This document shows, piece after piece, positions 20,003 to 30,438 of a stretch of DNA of 64,000 bases. The DNA is from Paraferrimonas sedimenticola (lineage in GTDB: Bacteria; Pseudomonadota; Gammaproteobacteria; Enterobacterales; Shewanellaceae): positions 1 to 64,000 of the forward strand of contig NZ_NRIR01000007.1 in NCBI RefSeq assembly GCF_002282855.1, written 5' to 3'. A program made the position numbers and the translations under genes. The notes below the pieces were generated by a model. That model had not been told where the DNA came from. It worked only from the letters and a program-made list of their open reading frames with translations, and searched no databases. How positions within the stretch are numbered: the stretch's first letter is position 1; each line of letters starts with the position of its first letter.

Positions 20003-21157
20003 ATGCCGACCACCGCTCAGGCGGCCAAAACGCTGTTTAAAGACACCTTTGGGGAAGCGCCGAGTGCGCTCTTCCAGGCCCCCGGTCGCGTCAACCTTAT
20101 TGGTGGACACACAGATTATAACGAAGGCTTAGTACTGCCTGCAGCAATCAACTTTCATACTGTGATTGCTGTAAGTCCAGCAGAGGACGATTGCATACAC
20201 GCCGTCAGCGCTCGCTTTAACGACAAATTGCAGTCCTGGCCAATCGGCACTGACGACTCTAGCTGTAGCGATTGGTTTCACTACCTGACCGGCGTTTGCC
20301 GCTCGTTTAGCCAAAGCGGCCTAACCTTTAAAGGCATGAAAATCGCCATTGCCTCAAATGTGCCTATCAACACAGGCCTGGCTTCGTCAGCAGCGCTTGA
20401 GATTGCCTTTGCAATGGCTCTCAATGAACTCAATCAGTTAAGTCTATCTCCGTTAGCCCTGGCTCAATTGGCTCAACGCGGCGAGTATCAGTACGTCGGC
20501 TTTGAGTGCGGACTGATGGACCACGTTACCTCAGCCTGCGCTCAAGATGGCCACGCGCTTTTGATCGATTGTATGGACATGGACCCAGAGCCGGTGGCCA
20601 TCCCAGACAATTTAAGCCTGATGATTATCAAGCCAAATCAGGCGCTTAAACGTTCCTCCGCGGAATACAGCCAGCGCCGGCAACAATGCCAGCAAGCCGC
20701 AGAGTACTTCGGTCTTGCAAGCCTTCGCGAGTTGTTGTTAGAAGAACTCGAAGCCGCTAAAGGCGATATGCCAGTGGTATTGTACAAACGTGCCTTACAT
20801 GTGCTCAAAGAAAACGACCGCGTCTATCAAGCCAGTAAAGCACTGAATCGCGGCCAATTAGCTAAGTTCAGCCAAATCATGGCCGAGTCCCACGCCTCTA
20901 TGCGAGATTTATTTGAGTTAAGCGTACCGGAAATCGATGTGCTGGTTGAAACCATGCAACAAGCCTTAGGTGAGCACGGTGGCGTTCGCATCACAGGCGG
21001 TGGTGTTGGCGGTTGTGTGGTGGCCTTGGTGGATCACGATTACACCGACGCGGTGTTTGACGCCATTGAAACCCAATTTAGTCCGATTACTGGCGTCGAT
21101 GTAACTACCTATCTGTGTCACCCATCGGCAGGGGCACACCCGCTGGCGCTGGACTAG
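20003..21157 (+). CDS. galK: galactokinase
   Basis: GHMP kinase of 384 aa that phosphorylates galactose at C1 for the Leloir pathway. The three family motifs are GRVNLIGGHTDYNEG near residue 27, the phosphate loop NTGLASSAALE and the C-terminal TGGGVGGC. GGAG lies about 10 nt before the ATG. No galT, galE, galM or gal regulator is nearby, so any other pathway genes must be elsewhere. Confidence 0.93.
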   Translation: MPTTAQAAKTLFKDTFGEAPSALFQAPGRVNLIGGHTDYNEGLVLPAAINFHTVIAVSPAEDDCIHAVSARFNDKLQSWPIGTDDSSCSDWFHYLTGVCRSFSQSGLTFKGMKIAIASNVPINTGLASSAALEIAFAMALNELNQLSLSPLALAQLAQRGEYQYVGFECGLMDHVTSACAQDGHALLIDCMDMDPEPVAIPDNLSLMIIKPNQALKRSSAEYSQRRQQCQQAAEYFGLASLRELLLEELEAAKGDMPVVLYKRALHVLKENDRVYQASKALNRGQLAKFSQIMAESHASMRDLFELSVPEIDVLVETMQQALGEHGGVRITGGGVGGCVVALVDHDYTDAVFDAIETQFSPITGVDVTTYLCHPSAGAHPLALD

Positions 21158-21160
21158 GGC

Positions 21161-21742
21161 TTACTGGATCTGCTGCTCAATGATCATTTTGAGCACAAAA
21201 CTCATTGCTTCTGAGCAGTCCGGCTGGTTAACTAAGTGCAACTTATCTTGGTCTATGATGGGAAGCACTTCGAGCCAGCGCTGACTGACCCAATTGGCGT
21301 CTTCCAAGTGAACATGGCTGTATAACTCGGAAATGTCTGGGTTGGTCTGGTAAAAATACTCTAACGCCCGCGACAGTACTTTGAATTCCTTCTCTAGGCC
21401 TTGCTCAGGCCAGTCGGGCAGGCGTCGAACTTTTGCCTGCCACAAGCTCTCAGACACAGGATGGGTCTCGCAAACTTTTAGTCGTTGTACTCCTTCAAAC
21501 ACGAACGACAAGCTCTCGTCATCCAGTTGAAAAAAGTCGACGACTTGCACGTCAACCGCATGGCGCATGCAAGGCAAAAAGCTACCTTCAGAGCTTTGTA
21601 CCCCTAAGGCGATTCGCTCTCCGTGTTTGAAATGACGGGCAATTAGTTGCAACACTTCGGTCTGAGTAATGCGCAGCTCTAGCCGCCCCTTGGGGAGCAG
21701 CCAGTTCTCTAGAATGATCAAATTTGTCATCTCGGTACGCAT
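21161..21742 (-). CDS. stand-alone LON substrate-binding-domain protein
   Basis: A 193-aa protein matching only the N-terminal PUA-like domain of Lon (TNLIILENWLLPKGRLELRI, then RIALGVQSSEGSFLPCM and LVFEGVQRLKV-like strands). No ATPase or protease domain follows. Related free-standing LON-domain proteins are widespread in gammaproteobacteria and their function is not established. It is convergent with galK, 3 bp apart. A second ATG at 21730 is a possible start. Confidence 0.82.
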   Translation of the reverse strand: MRTEMTNLIILENWLLPKGRLELRITQTEVLQLIARHFKHGERIALGVQSSEGSFLPCMRHAVDVQVVDFFQLDDESLSFVFEGVQRLKVCETHPVSESLWQAKVRRLPDWPEQGLEKEFKVLSRALEYFYQTNPDISELYSHVHLEDANWVSQRWLEVLPIIDQDKLHLVNQPDCSEAMSFVLKMIIEQQIQ

Positions 21743-21815
21743 GATTTGGTCTCACTATCGACACCTGCTTTCAGTGTAGCAGCTATCTATTGAGACCGAG
21801 TCCAAGCTGTTAAAA

Positions 21816-22862
21816 TTACACCAGTTTGACCACGGGAGTGCGCTTTCCCTCAACCAGTTCACGCCACTCCAAAGCCAGTGCAGTACTGGCTTCAACCGCC
21901 TGCTGCCAACGCTTTCGACGCTCGTCATTAGACAATCGGGCAAAGTCGTTGCGGTCGGGAATTTTGTGGCCAGGCAATGCTGCAACAAAAGAGTCGGAGG
22001 GGACCAACATCAAGGTGCGGCTGAAGTTTTGCGGGCGCTTGCGTCGTTTAAAGAATTTGTCAAACCAACCGGCGTAAGCGCCGTCCAAAAAGTGAGGGAA
22101 CAAAGTAAAGCCGTCGCCACTAACACTCTGGTCAAAGTGATAGTCGGAAATGCCACCGTCGAAGTAATGGCCCGCGGGTATTTCAGCCATTGCCGTGACC
22201 GGTGCCGACAATAGTGGAATCGAACCGGTTGCTAGCAGCACCTCTTCTAGGTTGTCCAGAGTCAACGGCGCCTGCTCTGTGGGCATGTCGCTCAAGCCTC
22301 CCCAAGGGCTATTGGCTTCGGGGCTCACCACCACTCGTCGAAAATGCCAGTCTAAACTGCGTCGAGCGAAGGCATTGGTTAGCATCGCCGCCGCCAAGCC
22401 AAGACCCACTCTGGTCTTGTTGCCACTCGCCGACAGCGCCCTGGCGCGCGACACTACCACACTTAAATGCCAGTCTAAACCGCGGCACAACTTGTCTCTT
22501 TGATTGCTGTCCAGAGCTTTGCTAAGCAGAGCGCGAATTTGCGCTTCAATATCAGCATAGCTAGGACGCTGATTGGCAGTGAAACCGATATAGGCGTTTT
22601 GCAGGCGCTCGTGTGCCTTGTCGCCTCCGCTGGCCAGCGCCGACATTCGCCACGCCCCGCTAGAAGACCCAACCGCTGACATTGGCAGGCACCCGGCTGC
22701 GTGCCATTGCCGCCAAATCTCACGATCAAGCTCAGCTATCGCCAGCCATTTCGGGCCACCAGAGGCCGCTTGGATCCGAGTAAACATCGCCATCGACAAA
22801 CCGTATTGGTCGATGTGCGCTTTTGCTTCGAACCCAGCGATTAGTTGCAAATTTGCCTGCAT
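21816..22862 (-). CDS. patatin-like phospholipase
   Basis: Predicted lipid acyl hydrolase of about 348 aa. The nucleophile elbow is GSSSG (in SAVGSSSGAWRM), preceded by a glycine loop SGGPKW, and the catalytic Asp lies in DGGISDYHFD, together forming the Ser-Asp dyad of patatins. No signal peptide is seen, so it is probably intracellular. The start is uncertain: ATG at 22862 is used here, while an upstream in-frame TTG at 22910 would add 16 residues. Confidence 0.83.
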   Translation of the reverse strand: MQANLQLIAGFEAKAHIDQYGLSMAMFTRIQAASGGPKWLAIAELDREIWRQWHAAGCLPMSAVGSSSGAWRMSALASGGDKAHERLQNAYIGFTANQRPSYADIEAQIRALLSKALDSNQRDKLCRGLDWHLSVVVSRARALSASGNKTRVGLGLAAAMLTNAFARRSLDWHFRRVVVSPEANSPWGGLSDMPTEQAPLTLDNLEEVLLATGSIPLLSAPVTAMAEIPAGHYFDGGISDYHFDQSVSGDGFTLFPHFLDGAYAGWFDKFFKRRKRPQNFSRTLMLVPSDSFVAALPGHKIPDRNDFARLSNDERRKRWQQAVEASTALALEWRELVEGKRTPVVKLV

Positions 22863-22953
22863 TGGCCGACTAAAACCTCGATTGTTATCTGCTTGATATT
22901 TATTAACCAATTAATCACACTTAAAGCGACTAACTGATAAGAACGAGATAGCT

Positions 22954-23508
22954 TTGAATACAAAACTGACTGAATTATATCAACAAATCCTGCTGGATAT
23001 CGGTGAAGATCCCCAGCGCAACGGTTTGTTGGACACCCCTCAGCGCGCCGCTAAGGCGATGCGATTCTTAACCCAAGGCTATGAGCAGCAATTGGACGAT
23101 ATCGTCAATGACGCTGTGTTCGACTCAGACACCGACGAGATGGTGATAGTGCAGAATATTGAGCTGTACTCCATGTGCGAGCACCATATGCTGCCCTTTA
23201 TCGGTCAGTGCCACATCGCCTATCTGCCTCGCGGCAAAGTGCTAGGGCTATCTAAGTTCGCTCGTATTGTTGATATGTACGCACGCCGACTGCAGATTCA
23301 AGAAAACCTCACCAAACAAATCGCCGAAGCGGTGCAGCAAGTCACAGGCGCTGCAGGGGTGGCAGTTATCGTAGAGGCTAAGCACATGTGCATGATGATG
23401 CGCGGTGTCGAAAAGCAAAACTCGAAAATGAAATCGTCAGTGATGCTGGGTACCTTCCGCAAAGACGTCAAAACGCGCAACGAGTTTTTGATGCTGTTAG
23501 GGCGCTAA
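22954..23508 (+). CDS. folE: GTP cyclohydrolase I
   Basis: First enzyme of tetrahydrofolate synthesis, turning GTP into 7,8-dihydroneopterin triphosphate; 184 aa. The zinc site is seen in [10 protein letters not shown] and in the later HMCMMMRG, with QENLTKQIA and [10 protein letters not shown] near the substrate site. It begins with TTG, preceded by a weak GAGA site. It is the FolE1 type, so it needs zinc. It stands alone here, without other folate genes next to it. Confidence 0.95.
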   Translation: MNTKLTELYQQILLDIGEDPQRNGLLDTPQRAAKAMRFLTQGYEQQLDDIVNDAVFDSDTDEMVIVQNIELYSMCEHHMLPFIGQCHIAYLPRGKVLGLSKFARIVDMYARRLQIQENLTKQIAEAVQQVTGAAGVAVIVEAKHMCMMMRGVEKQNSKMKSSVMLGTFRKDVKTRNEFLMLLGR

Positions 23509-23562
23509 TCCCTATTACTTGCTAAAAAAGCACAAATAAAGTGCAAAATACCCTCGCTCACT

Positions 23563-23586
23563 AGCCACTATTTCCCTATAGTGGCT
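23563..23586 (+). terminator. hairpin, probable folE terminator
   Basis: AGCCACTAT-TTCCCT-ATAGTGGCT, a perfect 9-bp stem with a 6-nt loop followed by GGCTTTATTTG. The T-run is weak, so termination may be partial. Confidence 0.5.
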
Positions 23587-23638
23587 GGCTTTATTTGTAA
23601 GGCCATTGTCGAGCCTTAGCCCAGTGAGAGAGTAAACC

Positions 23639-25237
23639 ATGATTACTGCTGCCAGTGTCACCATGCAATTTGGTGCCAAACCCCTGTTTGAAAACATATC
23701 CGTCAAGTTTGGAAACGGCAATCGCTATGGCCTTATCGGCGCTAATGGCTGCGGTAAATCGACTTTCATGAAAATCCTCGACGGCTCTTTGGCACCAAGC
23801 GCAGGCTCTGTGTCGATTACCCCTAACGAGCGCGTGGGCAAGCTTCACCAAGACCAGTTCGCCTTTGAAGAGTACACAGTGGTGGATACTGTGATCATGG
23901 GCCACAAAGAGCTATGGGAAGTGAAGCAAGAGCGCGATCGCATCTATTCGCTACCAGAAATGAGCGAAGAAGAAGGCATGCGCGTCGCCGACCTTGAGGT
24001 TCAATTTGCCGAGATGGACGGCTACAGCGCCGAGTCTCGCGCTGGCGAAATCCTATTAGCTGCCGGTATCGAAGAGTCTTATCACTTTGGCCTGATGAGC
24101 GAAGTGGCACCAGGTTGGAAATTAAGGGTGTTGCTAGCGCAAGCCTTGTTCTCAGACCCAGATATTTTGTTGCTGGACGAGCCAACCAACAACTTGGACA
24201 TCGACACCATTCGCTGGCTGGAAGAAGTGCTTAACACTCGCCGAAGCACCATGATTATCATCTCGCACGACCGTCACTTCTTAAACTCAGTGTGCACTCA
24301 TATGGCCGACATTGATTACGGCGAGCTCAGAGTGTACCCAGGTAACTACGACGACTTTATGTTTGCCTCGACTCAAGCGCGCGAGCGTCTACAGGCCGAA
24401 AACGCTAAAAAGTCCGCCCAGATTGCCGAGTTGCAACAGTTCGTTAGTCGCTTCTCAGCCAACGCGTCTAAGGCCAAGCAGGCCACCAGTCGCGCCAAGC
24501 AAATCGAAAAAATTAAGCTAGACGACATTAAGGCTTCAAGCCGTGTTAGCCCCTTCATTCGCTTTAACCAAGAGAAGAAGCTACACCGCAACGCCCTAGT
24601 ACTTGAAAACATCGGCCACGGCTTTGATGGCGAGAGTCTGTTTAGCGACGGTGAGCTCATTCTAGAAGCCGGCACTCGACTGGCTGTGCTAGGCGAAAAC
24701 GGTGTTGGTAAAACCACGCTTTTACGCTGTTTGATGGGCGAACTCACGCCAAATCAGGGCGAGATCCAATGGTCAGAAAACGCCAGTATTGGTTATTGCC
24801 CACAGGACACCAATGCTGAATTCCAACAGGACTTGAACCTGTTTGACTGGATGAGCCAATGGCGCAAAGAAGGCCACGACGACCAAATCGTGCGCAGCAC
24901 TCTGGGTCGTATGTTGTTCTCCGCCCACGACTTTACTAAGAAGGTCGCTGTGTGCTCTGGAGGTGAGAAAAACCGCTTGTTGTTTGGCAAGCTGATCATG
25001 CAATCACCTAACGTACTGATTCTTGATGAGCCTACTAACCACTTGGACATGGAATCCATTGAGGCCCTTAACCTAGCGCTGGAAAACTACGAAGGGACTC
25101 TGATTTTCGTCAGTCACGACCGTGAATTCGTGTCTTCATTGGCTACTCGAATCGTGGAAATCAAAGGCGAGAAGCTCGTGGACTTCCAAGGCACTTATGA
25201 AGAGTTGCTAGCTAAGCAGCTATCCGAAAGCGCATAA
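23639..25237 (+). CDS. ybiT: ABC-F family ATPase, YbiT type
   Basis: A 532-aa soluble protein with two ABC ATPase domains and no membrane part; ABC-F proteins bind the ribosomal E site and help stalled translation. Walker A motifs are GANGCGKST and GENGVGKTT. The first signature is degenerate ([11 protein letters not shown]) as in YbiT, and the second is CSGGEKNRL. Walker B is [11 protein letters not shown] and [11 protein letters not shown]. The linker between domains is rich in Lys/Arg/Ala, as expected for the P-site tRNA interaction motif. Confidence 0.94.
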   Translation: MITAASVTMQFGAKPLFENISVKFGNGNRYGLIGANGCGKSTFMKILDGSLAPSAGSVSITPNERVGKLHQDQFAFEEYTVVDTVIMGHKELWEVKQERDRIYSLPEMSEEEGMRVADLEVQFAEMDGYSAESRAGEILLAAGIEESYHFGLMSEVAPGWKLRVLLAQALFSDPDILLLDEPTNNLDIDTIRWLEEVLNTRRSTMIIISHDRHFLNSVCTHMADIDYGELRVYPGNYDDFMFASTQARERLQAENAKKSAQIAELQQFVSRFSANASKAKQATSRAKQIEKIKLDDIKASSRVSPFIRFNQEKKLHRNALVLENIGHGFDGESLFSDGELILEAGTRLAVLGENGVGKTTLLRCLMGELTPNQGEIQWSENASIGYCPQDTNAEFQQDLNLFDWMSQWRKEGHDDQIVRSTLGRMLFSAHDFTKKVAVCSGGEKNRLLFGKLIMQSPNVLILDEPTNHLDMESIEALNLALENYEGTLIFVSHDREFVSSLATRIVEIKGEKLVDFQGTYEELLAKQLSESA

Positions 25238-25264
25238 GCCTTAATAAAAGACGACCAAAACAAA

Positions 25265-25295
25265 AGGCCCGGTGCAATGCACCGGGCCTGTTTTT
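25265..25295 (+). terminator. rho-independent terminator after ybiT
   Basis: AGGCCCGGTGCA-A-TGCACCGGGCCT followed by GTTTTT. The nearly perfect stem (inner pairs probably open to form the loop) lies between the convergent ybiT and TonB-receptor genes. Confidence 0.85.
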
Positions 25296-25327
25296 ATCTG
25301 ATATGTATCAGACTGAGTAACGTTAAC

Positions 25328-28186
25328 TTAGAAAGTCAAAGTTACGCGAGCGTGTAGGAAACGACCCAAAGTGTCGTAGAAGCTCGCAACGGCGTTTGCG
25401 TTAGTCGATAGAGTGTTACCAACCAGTGGCGGCTCTTTATCGAATAGGTTGTTAACACCAAGTTGGAAGGTCACGTTTTCACCAGCGTAGAACTGACCGA
25501 CTAAGTCAAAGTAGTTCTGCGCTTTGATGCCACCCTCTGCCAATTTATCGGTTCCACCTTCGTAATTAACTTTACCGTAGTGACGCCACTTACCAGTAAC
25601 GGCCCACCAGCTATCGCGGTCGTAGCTAACTTGCAAAGTGTGACGCCATTTAGGCTGAGCAAAACAGCTCTCGCTGATCTTACCTGAACAGTCGTAGTTG
25701 AACTCAGGTAGGTCAGAGATTGGCTCGTACTCTTTCTTCATATTAGTTACGCCGTTAAGCGCTGCAGAAATAGTACCACCGCCAACTTCAACGCTGTAGT
25801 TAGCGCTGATATCTACACCACGCCAGTGACGGCCACCTAGGTTGTCGGTCAAGTTAATAACGTAGCCTTCTTCACCAATCCACAATGAACCAGCGGCGTT
25901 GCGGTTTACGTTACCACAGAAAGACGCGTTACCAGACTTGGCACAGTTCTCAAGAATCAGCGACGAGCCGGCGGTGCCGATCACGTTGCTCATCTGAATG
26001 TCCCAGTAGTCAACTGCGAAGTTGAAACCTTCGAACGGGTTAGCAACCAAACCAACAGTCAGGGTGTCCGCTTTCTCAGGTTGTAGGTTTAGGTTACCAC
26101 CAGATAGCTGGTTGTACTGACCTGCAGGCGAGGCAGATACTTTGCCGTACTGTTCAGCTGTCATACCAGTGTTGGCACACTGTGCTTGAGTGGCAATTGG
26201 CTCAGCACCGGCACATGGATCGGTACCAGACCACAGACCAATGTTCTGAGAGGTAAACAACTCGGTTACGTTTGGCGCACGGCTGGCGCGGTTGTAACTA
26301 GCACGTAGCATCCAGTTTTCGATTGGCGCCCACTCAACACCAACTTTGTAAGTTGGATCTGAACCTGTGGTGTTGTAGTCAGAGTAACGACCACCCAAGT
26401 CCAACAATAGAGAGTGTGCAGCAACAGCGTCATTGATTAGTGGTACTTGCAATTCGGCAAATACTTCATTGACGTTGTAGCCACCGCTGATGCTTGGAGT
26501 CGCACCACCTTGACCTAGCAACAGACCTTTTTCGAATACTTCGTCTGAAATTGCAGTGTATTGCAGTTCACGACGCTCGAAACCCAATACCGCAGCAACA
26601 TTGCTTGAAGCTGATGGGATTGCCCAGTCGAATTCACCGCTAACAAAGCCGTTGTAGACTTTCTGAGTAGTCAGACCCGCACGAATACCAACACCAGTTA
26701 GGTTACTAGCCATTTCTGGAGTAACGCCTTGGTACTTGAATACTTCGTATGGAATACAGTCAGCGCCACAACCGTTACCGTTCTTGTCAAATACTGCATC
26801 TTGAATCTTTGGACTAAAGAAGTCATTGATGTAAGTTTCGGTAGAGTCAGTTTGACCGTGCTGGTAGCTAAAGTCATAGCTCCAGAAGTCGTTGATCATA
26901 CCTTCAGCACCAGCAACGATACGGAATGAGTTGTGCTGTAGCAAAGAAGCACGAGGGCCACCCTCTACGTTACGCTTACCAATGTAAGCAACAAACTCAT
27001 CGTCCATCGACGTATGACCGAACTGCTCTTGCAATTGCTTGACTTGAGCATCGCTTAGCAGTGGGTTGTTATAGTCAAACAAGTATTCGGTATTGAAGAA
27101 AGTACCTGACTCGGCAATCTGTGCTGCAGTATTGTCGTTCATGTAGTTAACTTCAAGGTACGGACGGAAGTGCTCGTTCACTTCGTAGTTGGTGAAGGCA
27201 CCAATACTGTAGCGCTCGTTTGGACGCTGGAAGTGGTTAATTGGCGCGTAGTTGTAACGGTTAGTACCGTCATCTGGAGTAAAGGTACCCTGTGGGTTTA
27301 GACCCCAAAATACTTCTTCGCCGTAGTCTACTTCGCCGTCAAATACTGGCGAGAAGAAGAAGTTTGGTACGATTGCGTTCGCAGAACCACCACAGCCAGT
27401 ACCCTCGTCATCTAGGGCACAAGAAGAGTAGTCGCGCGAGCCTTGAAGTAGCTCATCGGCTTTCTTCCAAGTTGCGTATGCAGTGGCGTGGCCTTTGCCG
27501 TTGCCGTACTCGCCACCCAAAACCACATCGATAGAGTAAGTCTTACCGTCGATGCCAGAGTTGCCTGTTGGATAGTCGAAGTTACGCTTATCCATTAGGC
27601 CTTGAATGTACTTGTTGCGGTTATCGTGTTGGTAACCAGTCGCGCCTGCGCTGATCTGGAAACCTTCAAAGTCATCGTTCATCACGAAGTTAACAACACC
27701 CGCTACGGCGTCAGCACCATAGGTAGAAGAACCACCACCGGTCATCACTTCAACGCGCTTAATCAGCGCTGCTGGAATTTGGTTGACGTCAGCAGCTTCT
27801 GAGTTAAGACCACCAGGCTGTAGACGACGGCCGTTGATCAAAACCAAAGTACGGTTAGGACCCAGACCACGCAAGTCAAGAGATGCGTTACCAGTTGCAC
27901 CGTTTGAAATTTGCGAGGTTTGCGCTGCTTCGATTTGAGGTAGGTTGTTCAGAACATCTTCGATGTTGGTAAAACCAGACAGCTTGATGTCTTCAGCAGT
28001 AGTAACTGTAATCGGGCTAGCGGTTTCTAGGTCGGTACGCTTAATACGAGAACCGGTTACCGAAATGCGCTCTACTGAAGCTTCTTCTTCAGCGGCGATT
28101 GCCGTAGTGGCTGAGAAACCACCTGCTGACAAGCCCAAGATCAGAGCTGAACGCACTGATTTTGCCAAAATGCTATTGGAATGCAT
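25328..28186 (-). CDS. TonB-dependent outer-membrane receptor
   Basis: A 952-aa outer-membrane active transporter. It has a long signal peptide ending near AIA-AEEE, a TonB box-like SVERISVTGSRIKR, a plug domain (LPQIEAAQTSQ, LDLRGLGPNRTLVLINGRR, YGADAVAGVVNFV) and a beta-barrel ending in the terminal phenylalanine motif HARVTLTF. Several cysteine pairs (for example CALDDEGTGC, GCGADC, CAKSGNASFC) probably staple extracellular loops. The substrate is unknown; the plug style is shared with carbohydrate, peptide and siderophore receptors of Alteromonadales. GGGAGAG precedes the ATG. Confidence 0.95.
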   Translation of the reverse strand: MHSNSILAKSVRSALILGLSAGGFSATTAIAAEEEASVERISVTGSRIKRTDLETASPITVTTAEDIKLSGFTNIEDVLNNLPQIEAAQTSQISNGATGNASLDLRGLGPNRTLVLINGRRLQPGGLNSEAADVNQIPAALIKRVEVMTGGGSSTYGADAVAGVVNFVMNDDFEGFQISAGATGYQHDNRNKYIQGLMDKRNFDYPTGNSGIDGKTYSIDVVLGGEYGNGKGHATAYATWKKADELLQGSRDYSSCALDDEGTGCGGSANAIVPNFFFSPVFDGEVDYGEEVFWGLNPQGTFTPDDGTNRYNYAPINHFQRPNERYSIGAFTNYEVNEHFRPYLEVNYMNDNTAAQIAESGTFFNTEYLFDYNNPLLSDAQVKQLQEQFGHTSMDDEFVAYIGKRNVEGGPRASLLQHNSFRIVAGAEGMINDFWSYDFSYQHGQTDSTETYINDFFSPKIQDAVFDKNGNGCGADCIPYEVFKYQGVTPEMASNLTGVGIRAGLTTQKVYNGFVSGEFDWAIPSASSNVAAVLGFERRELQYTAISDEVFEKGLLLGQGGATPSISGGYNVNEVFAELQVPLINDAVAAHSLLLDLGGRYSDYNTTGSDPTYKVGVEWAPIENWMLRASYNRASRAPNVTELFTSQNIGLWSGTDPCAGAEPIATQAQCANTGMTAEQYGKVSASPAGQYNQLSGGNLNLQPEKADTLTVGLVANPFEGFNFAVDYWDIQMSNVIGTAGSSLILENCAKSGNASFCGNVNRNAAGSLWIGEEGYVINLTDNLGGRHWRGVDISANYSVEVGGGTISAALNGVTNMKKEYEPISDLPEFNYDCSGKISESCFAQPKWRHTLQVSYDRDSWWAVTGKWRHYGKVNYEGGTDKLAEGGIKAQNYFDLVGQFYAGENVTFQLGVNNLFDKEPPLVGNTLSTNANAVASFYDTLGRFLHARVTLTF

Positions 28187-28795
28187 TGTTTATCTCTCCC
28201 ATTAGATTTTTATAAACCGCTTCGACGGCAGTTTTTTTGTAAACGCTTTATCACCATGCAAACAAGTTGTTACAAAGGTGTAAAGGTTGCAACAATAGAA
28301 CCACACCAAAAGATAAAACGCAACATATTCGTAAAGCACTTGTATCAAAGGCAGAATAAACCCTAGCAAGCCAATATAAAACCATTCAAAAACAGTAACT
28401 TACAACCGTCCGTCAATCATTTAAAAACCATTTTTTGAGCTTTATATGTTATTTTTATGTAAATTTTAAGCAGCTCAGTGACTAAATATTCACCGATTAA
28501 CGGATATGCATTCAAAAATTTGACTAAATAAGACGCATTTTCGTGCCAAATCAGAACCGTCTGATTTAGATATGTATTAACAAGAAACCAACAACATCAG
28601 TCGTTTCTGGCACTTTTTGTGTAAGGCAGTTATCTATCAAAGCGAGACGAATCGAATTTGGCGCGAAAACCAAATTTGGAAGGAAATACAGGATAAGAGT
28701 TGAAGCGCTTGTTGTTATCACCTTTAGACAGGCTTTACAGCAAGCTCACAAAAAAGGCCTTGCAATGCAAGGCCTTTTAGATGCGGTTAAATTCG
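28187..28795. other. 609-bp AT-rich intergenic region, TonB receptor leader
   Basis: No supportable gene. It holds the upstream region of the TonB receptor, including TGTAAACGCTTTATCA (28238-28253), which resembles a LacI-family operator half plus a degenerate half. A CCAAATTTGG palindrome lies at 28670-28679, and the nrfA terminator is at the far end. The A+T content is clearly higher than in the flanking genes. Confidence 0.6.
28752..28778 (-). terminator. rho-independent terminator after nrfA
   Basis: AAAAGGCCTTGCA-A-TGCAAGGCCTTTT. On the minus strand the hairpin is followed by a run of T, 18 bp past the nrfA stop. Confidence 0.88.
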
Positions 28796-30184
28796 CTATT
28801 TCATTTTAGCTTCGCGTTCTGCCGCTTTCGCTTCCCACTGTGGAATCACAGTTTTGAGGAACTTCTCTTTGTCGGCTTCCATTTTCTTCATGTCCATGCC
28901 AAGCGCTGCTTGCGCTTTCGCCTTGGTTGAGATGTCAGGAATTGCCACAGGACCGGCGTGCCCTTTAGACGCTAACAGTTGTGCAAGCTTCACTCGAGCA
29001 TCAGCTGCTTTGCTAACCGCAGTGCCTAAAACACGCAGCGCTTCGTCAGGGGCGTGTGCCGCGACACCGTGTGAGGCGATAGCGTAGTCCCAGCGCCACT
29101 GTGAATGACGGATGTCAGTCAGAATATCCTTCATTTCAGCGTCGGTAGCACCAAGCTTCCAAGCCTCAGCGGCTTCAAAGTGGGCTGCCACTAGCTGCTC
29201 TTCGGCGCGCAGTTTAATCTCGGCCACCGCTTCTTGGCGTTGCTTAGTCACGGCTTGCAGCATTTCTTTGCTCTGCTCGTGACACTTACCACAAGTGAAC
29301 TCAAAGCGGTCAAACGGGTTGCCGACTTTGTGGTCAGTAAACTTCTTGCCGTTCTCTTCCACTCGAGGCATGTGACAGTCACTACACGACACATCGTTCT
29401 TGCCGTGGATACCCATACGCCAGGTTTCAAAGCCAGGGTGCTGAGCTTTCAACATCGGCGCTTTCGACAAACCGTGCTCCCAGTCGGCAAACTGGATAGC
29501 GTCAAAGTAGGCCTCCATCGCTTCGACATTAGTACCGCCGTCCCATGGGAATTTAACAAAGCCTTTGCGACCTTCTGTTTTTTCAAAGTAGTACTCAACG
29601 TGACACTGAGCGCAGACCAAAGTTTGTTTGTCTTTGCGAGACGCTTTATCAAATGGCATGCCTGCCGCTTCAAAACCGCGGGCAGCAAACGGACGGGACA
29701 CGCGCAATTTAGGTGAACCTTTGTCGTGACAATCGCCACAACCAATAGTGTTGTTCATCTCATGACCTTGGCTGGCCCAAGTACCTTTAAAGTAACCGGC
29801 CTCACCTTTCTCTTCGATGACACGAGCCACATCGGGGCTTTTACAGCTCCAGCAAGCCATTGGCATTGGGCCTTCGTCTGGCGACATTGGCGCACCGGTG
29901 CGCAAAGTTTGACGAACATCGGTCAAGGCATACATGTGGCCACGAGCTTTGTTGTAGTCTTTGGCGAAACCATAGCCGGCCCACAGGATCACCAGATTGG
30001 GGTCCCCCTCAAGCGCGTCTTCGATTTCGGAACTGGATTCGGTGGCTTTCCAACTGTTGTACTGCTTAGAGAATTTCTCAGCGTAGACTTCGTTGCGGGG
30101 GTCGGTGCCTGGCTTTGCCTGCACCAAGGCCGCACAGAGCGTCGCAGCGATGGCGACGGAAAGTGTTACCTGCATTGCTTTCAT
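28796..30184 (-). CDS. nrfA: ammonia-forming cytochrome c552 nitrite reductase
   Basis: Periplasmic pentaheme enzyme that reduces nitrite to ammonium with six electrons. Heme 1 uses the NrfA-specific motif CWSCK and four further hemes use CGDCH, CAQCH, CSDCH and CGKCH. It has a signal peptide ending at VQA-KPG, and about 462 aa is the usual length. The ATG at 30184 directly begins the signal peptide; the upstream open frame is rejected. No nrfBCD electron-donor genes are present, as in Shewanella, so electrons probably come from a quinol-oxidising cytochrome such as CymA encoded elsewhere. Confidence 0.97.
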   Translation of the reverse strand: MKAMQVTLSVAIAATLCAALVQAKPGTDPRNEVYAEKFSKQYNSWKATESSSEIEDALEGDPNLVILWAGYGFAKDYNKARGHMYALTDVRQTLRTGAPMSPDEGPMPMACWSCKSPDVARVIEEKGEAGYFKGTWASQGHEMNNTIGCGDCHDKGSPKLRVSRPFAARGFEAAGMPFDKASRKDKQTLVCAQCHVEYYFEKTEGRKGFVKFPWDGGTNVEAMEAYFDAIQFADWEHGLSKAPMLKAQHPGFETWRMGIHGKNDVSCSDCHMPRVEENGKKFTDHKVGNPFDRFEFTCGKCHEQSKEMLQAVTKQRQEAVAEIKLRAEEQLVAAHFEAAEAWKLGATDAEMKDILTDIRHSQWRWDYAIASHGVAAHAPDEALRVLGTAVSKAADARVKLAQLLASKGHAGPVAIPDISTKAKAQAALGMDMKKMEADKEKFLKTVIPQWEAKAAEREAKMK

Positions 30185-30288
30185 AGGTTTCTTCTCACTA
30201 CCTTTTATCGTTCCACATTTAAGCTTACGACAAGCCCACCTTGTGCACATTTGGCGAGCCTACATCGGTCGATAGCAAACCATTTAGC

Positions 30289-30310
30289 TAAACGGTTGCA
30301 TCTCACATTT
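30289..30310 (-). promoter_or_regulatory. possible CRP site upstream of nrfA
   Basis: On the minus strand AAATGTGA-GATGCA-ACCGTTTA matches the left CRP half-site perfectly but the right half poorly. It lies about 105-126 bp upstream of nrfA, in the gap shared with divergent narQ. CRP control of nitrite reduction is known in Shewanella, and crp is encoded at 45121. Confidence 0.35.
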
Positions 30311-30438
30311 CGAAATTACCTATGTCGACAACCAGTTAGCTCTAGCGCATGCTTGCAAACAGGAAGCCTTGGTTTAGGCTAAACGAGAGACACAAACCAA
30401 CACTAACTATAGGTGTATTTGACGATAGTGCGAACCCT

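Noticed and set aside
22195-22525. Overlapping plus-strand ORFs inside the patatin gene
   Set aside because: The opposite strand carries a complete patatin with Ser-Asp dyad motifs; the plus-strand frames are Ser/Pro/Arg-rich shadows.
28681-28796. Possible small ORF starting TTG after GGAAGGAAA in the nrfA-TonB gap
   Set aside because: It is only about 26 codons, uses a TTG start, and ends inside the nrfA terminator stem.
30194-30292. TTTAGCTAAA palindrome shared by the nrfA upstream gap (30283-30292) and the LysR leader (61194-61203)
   Set aside because: Many 10-bp palindromes are expected in 64 kb, so one identical pair is likely by chance, and the contexts are unrelated.
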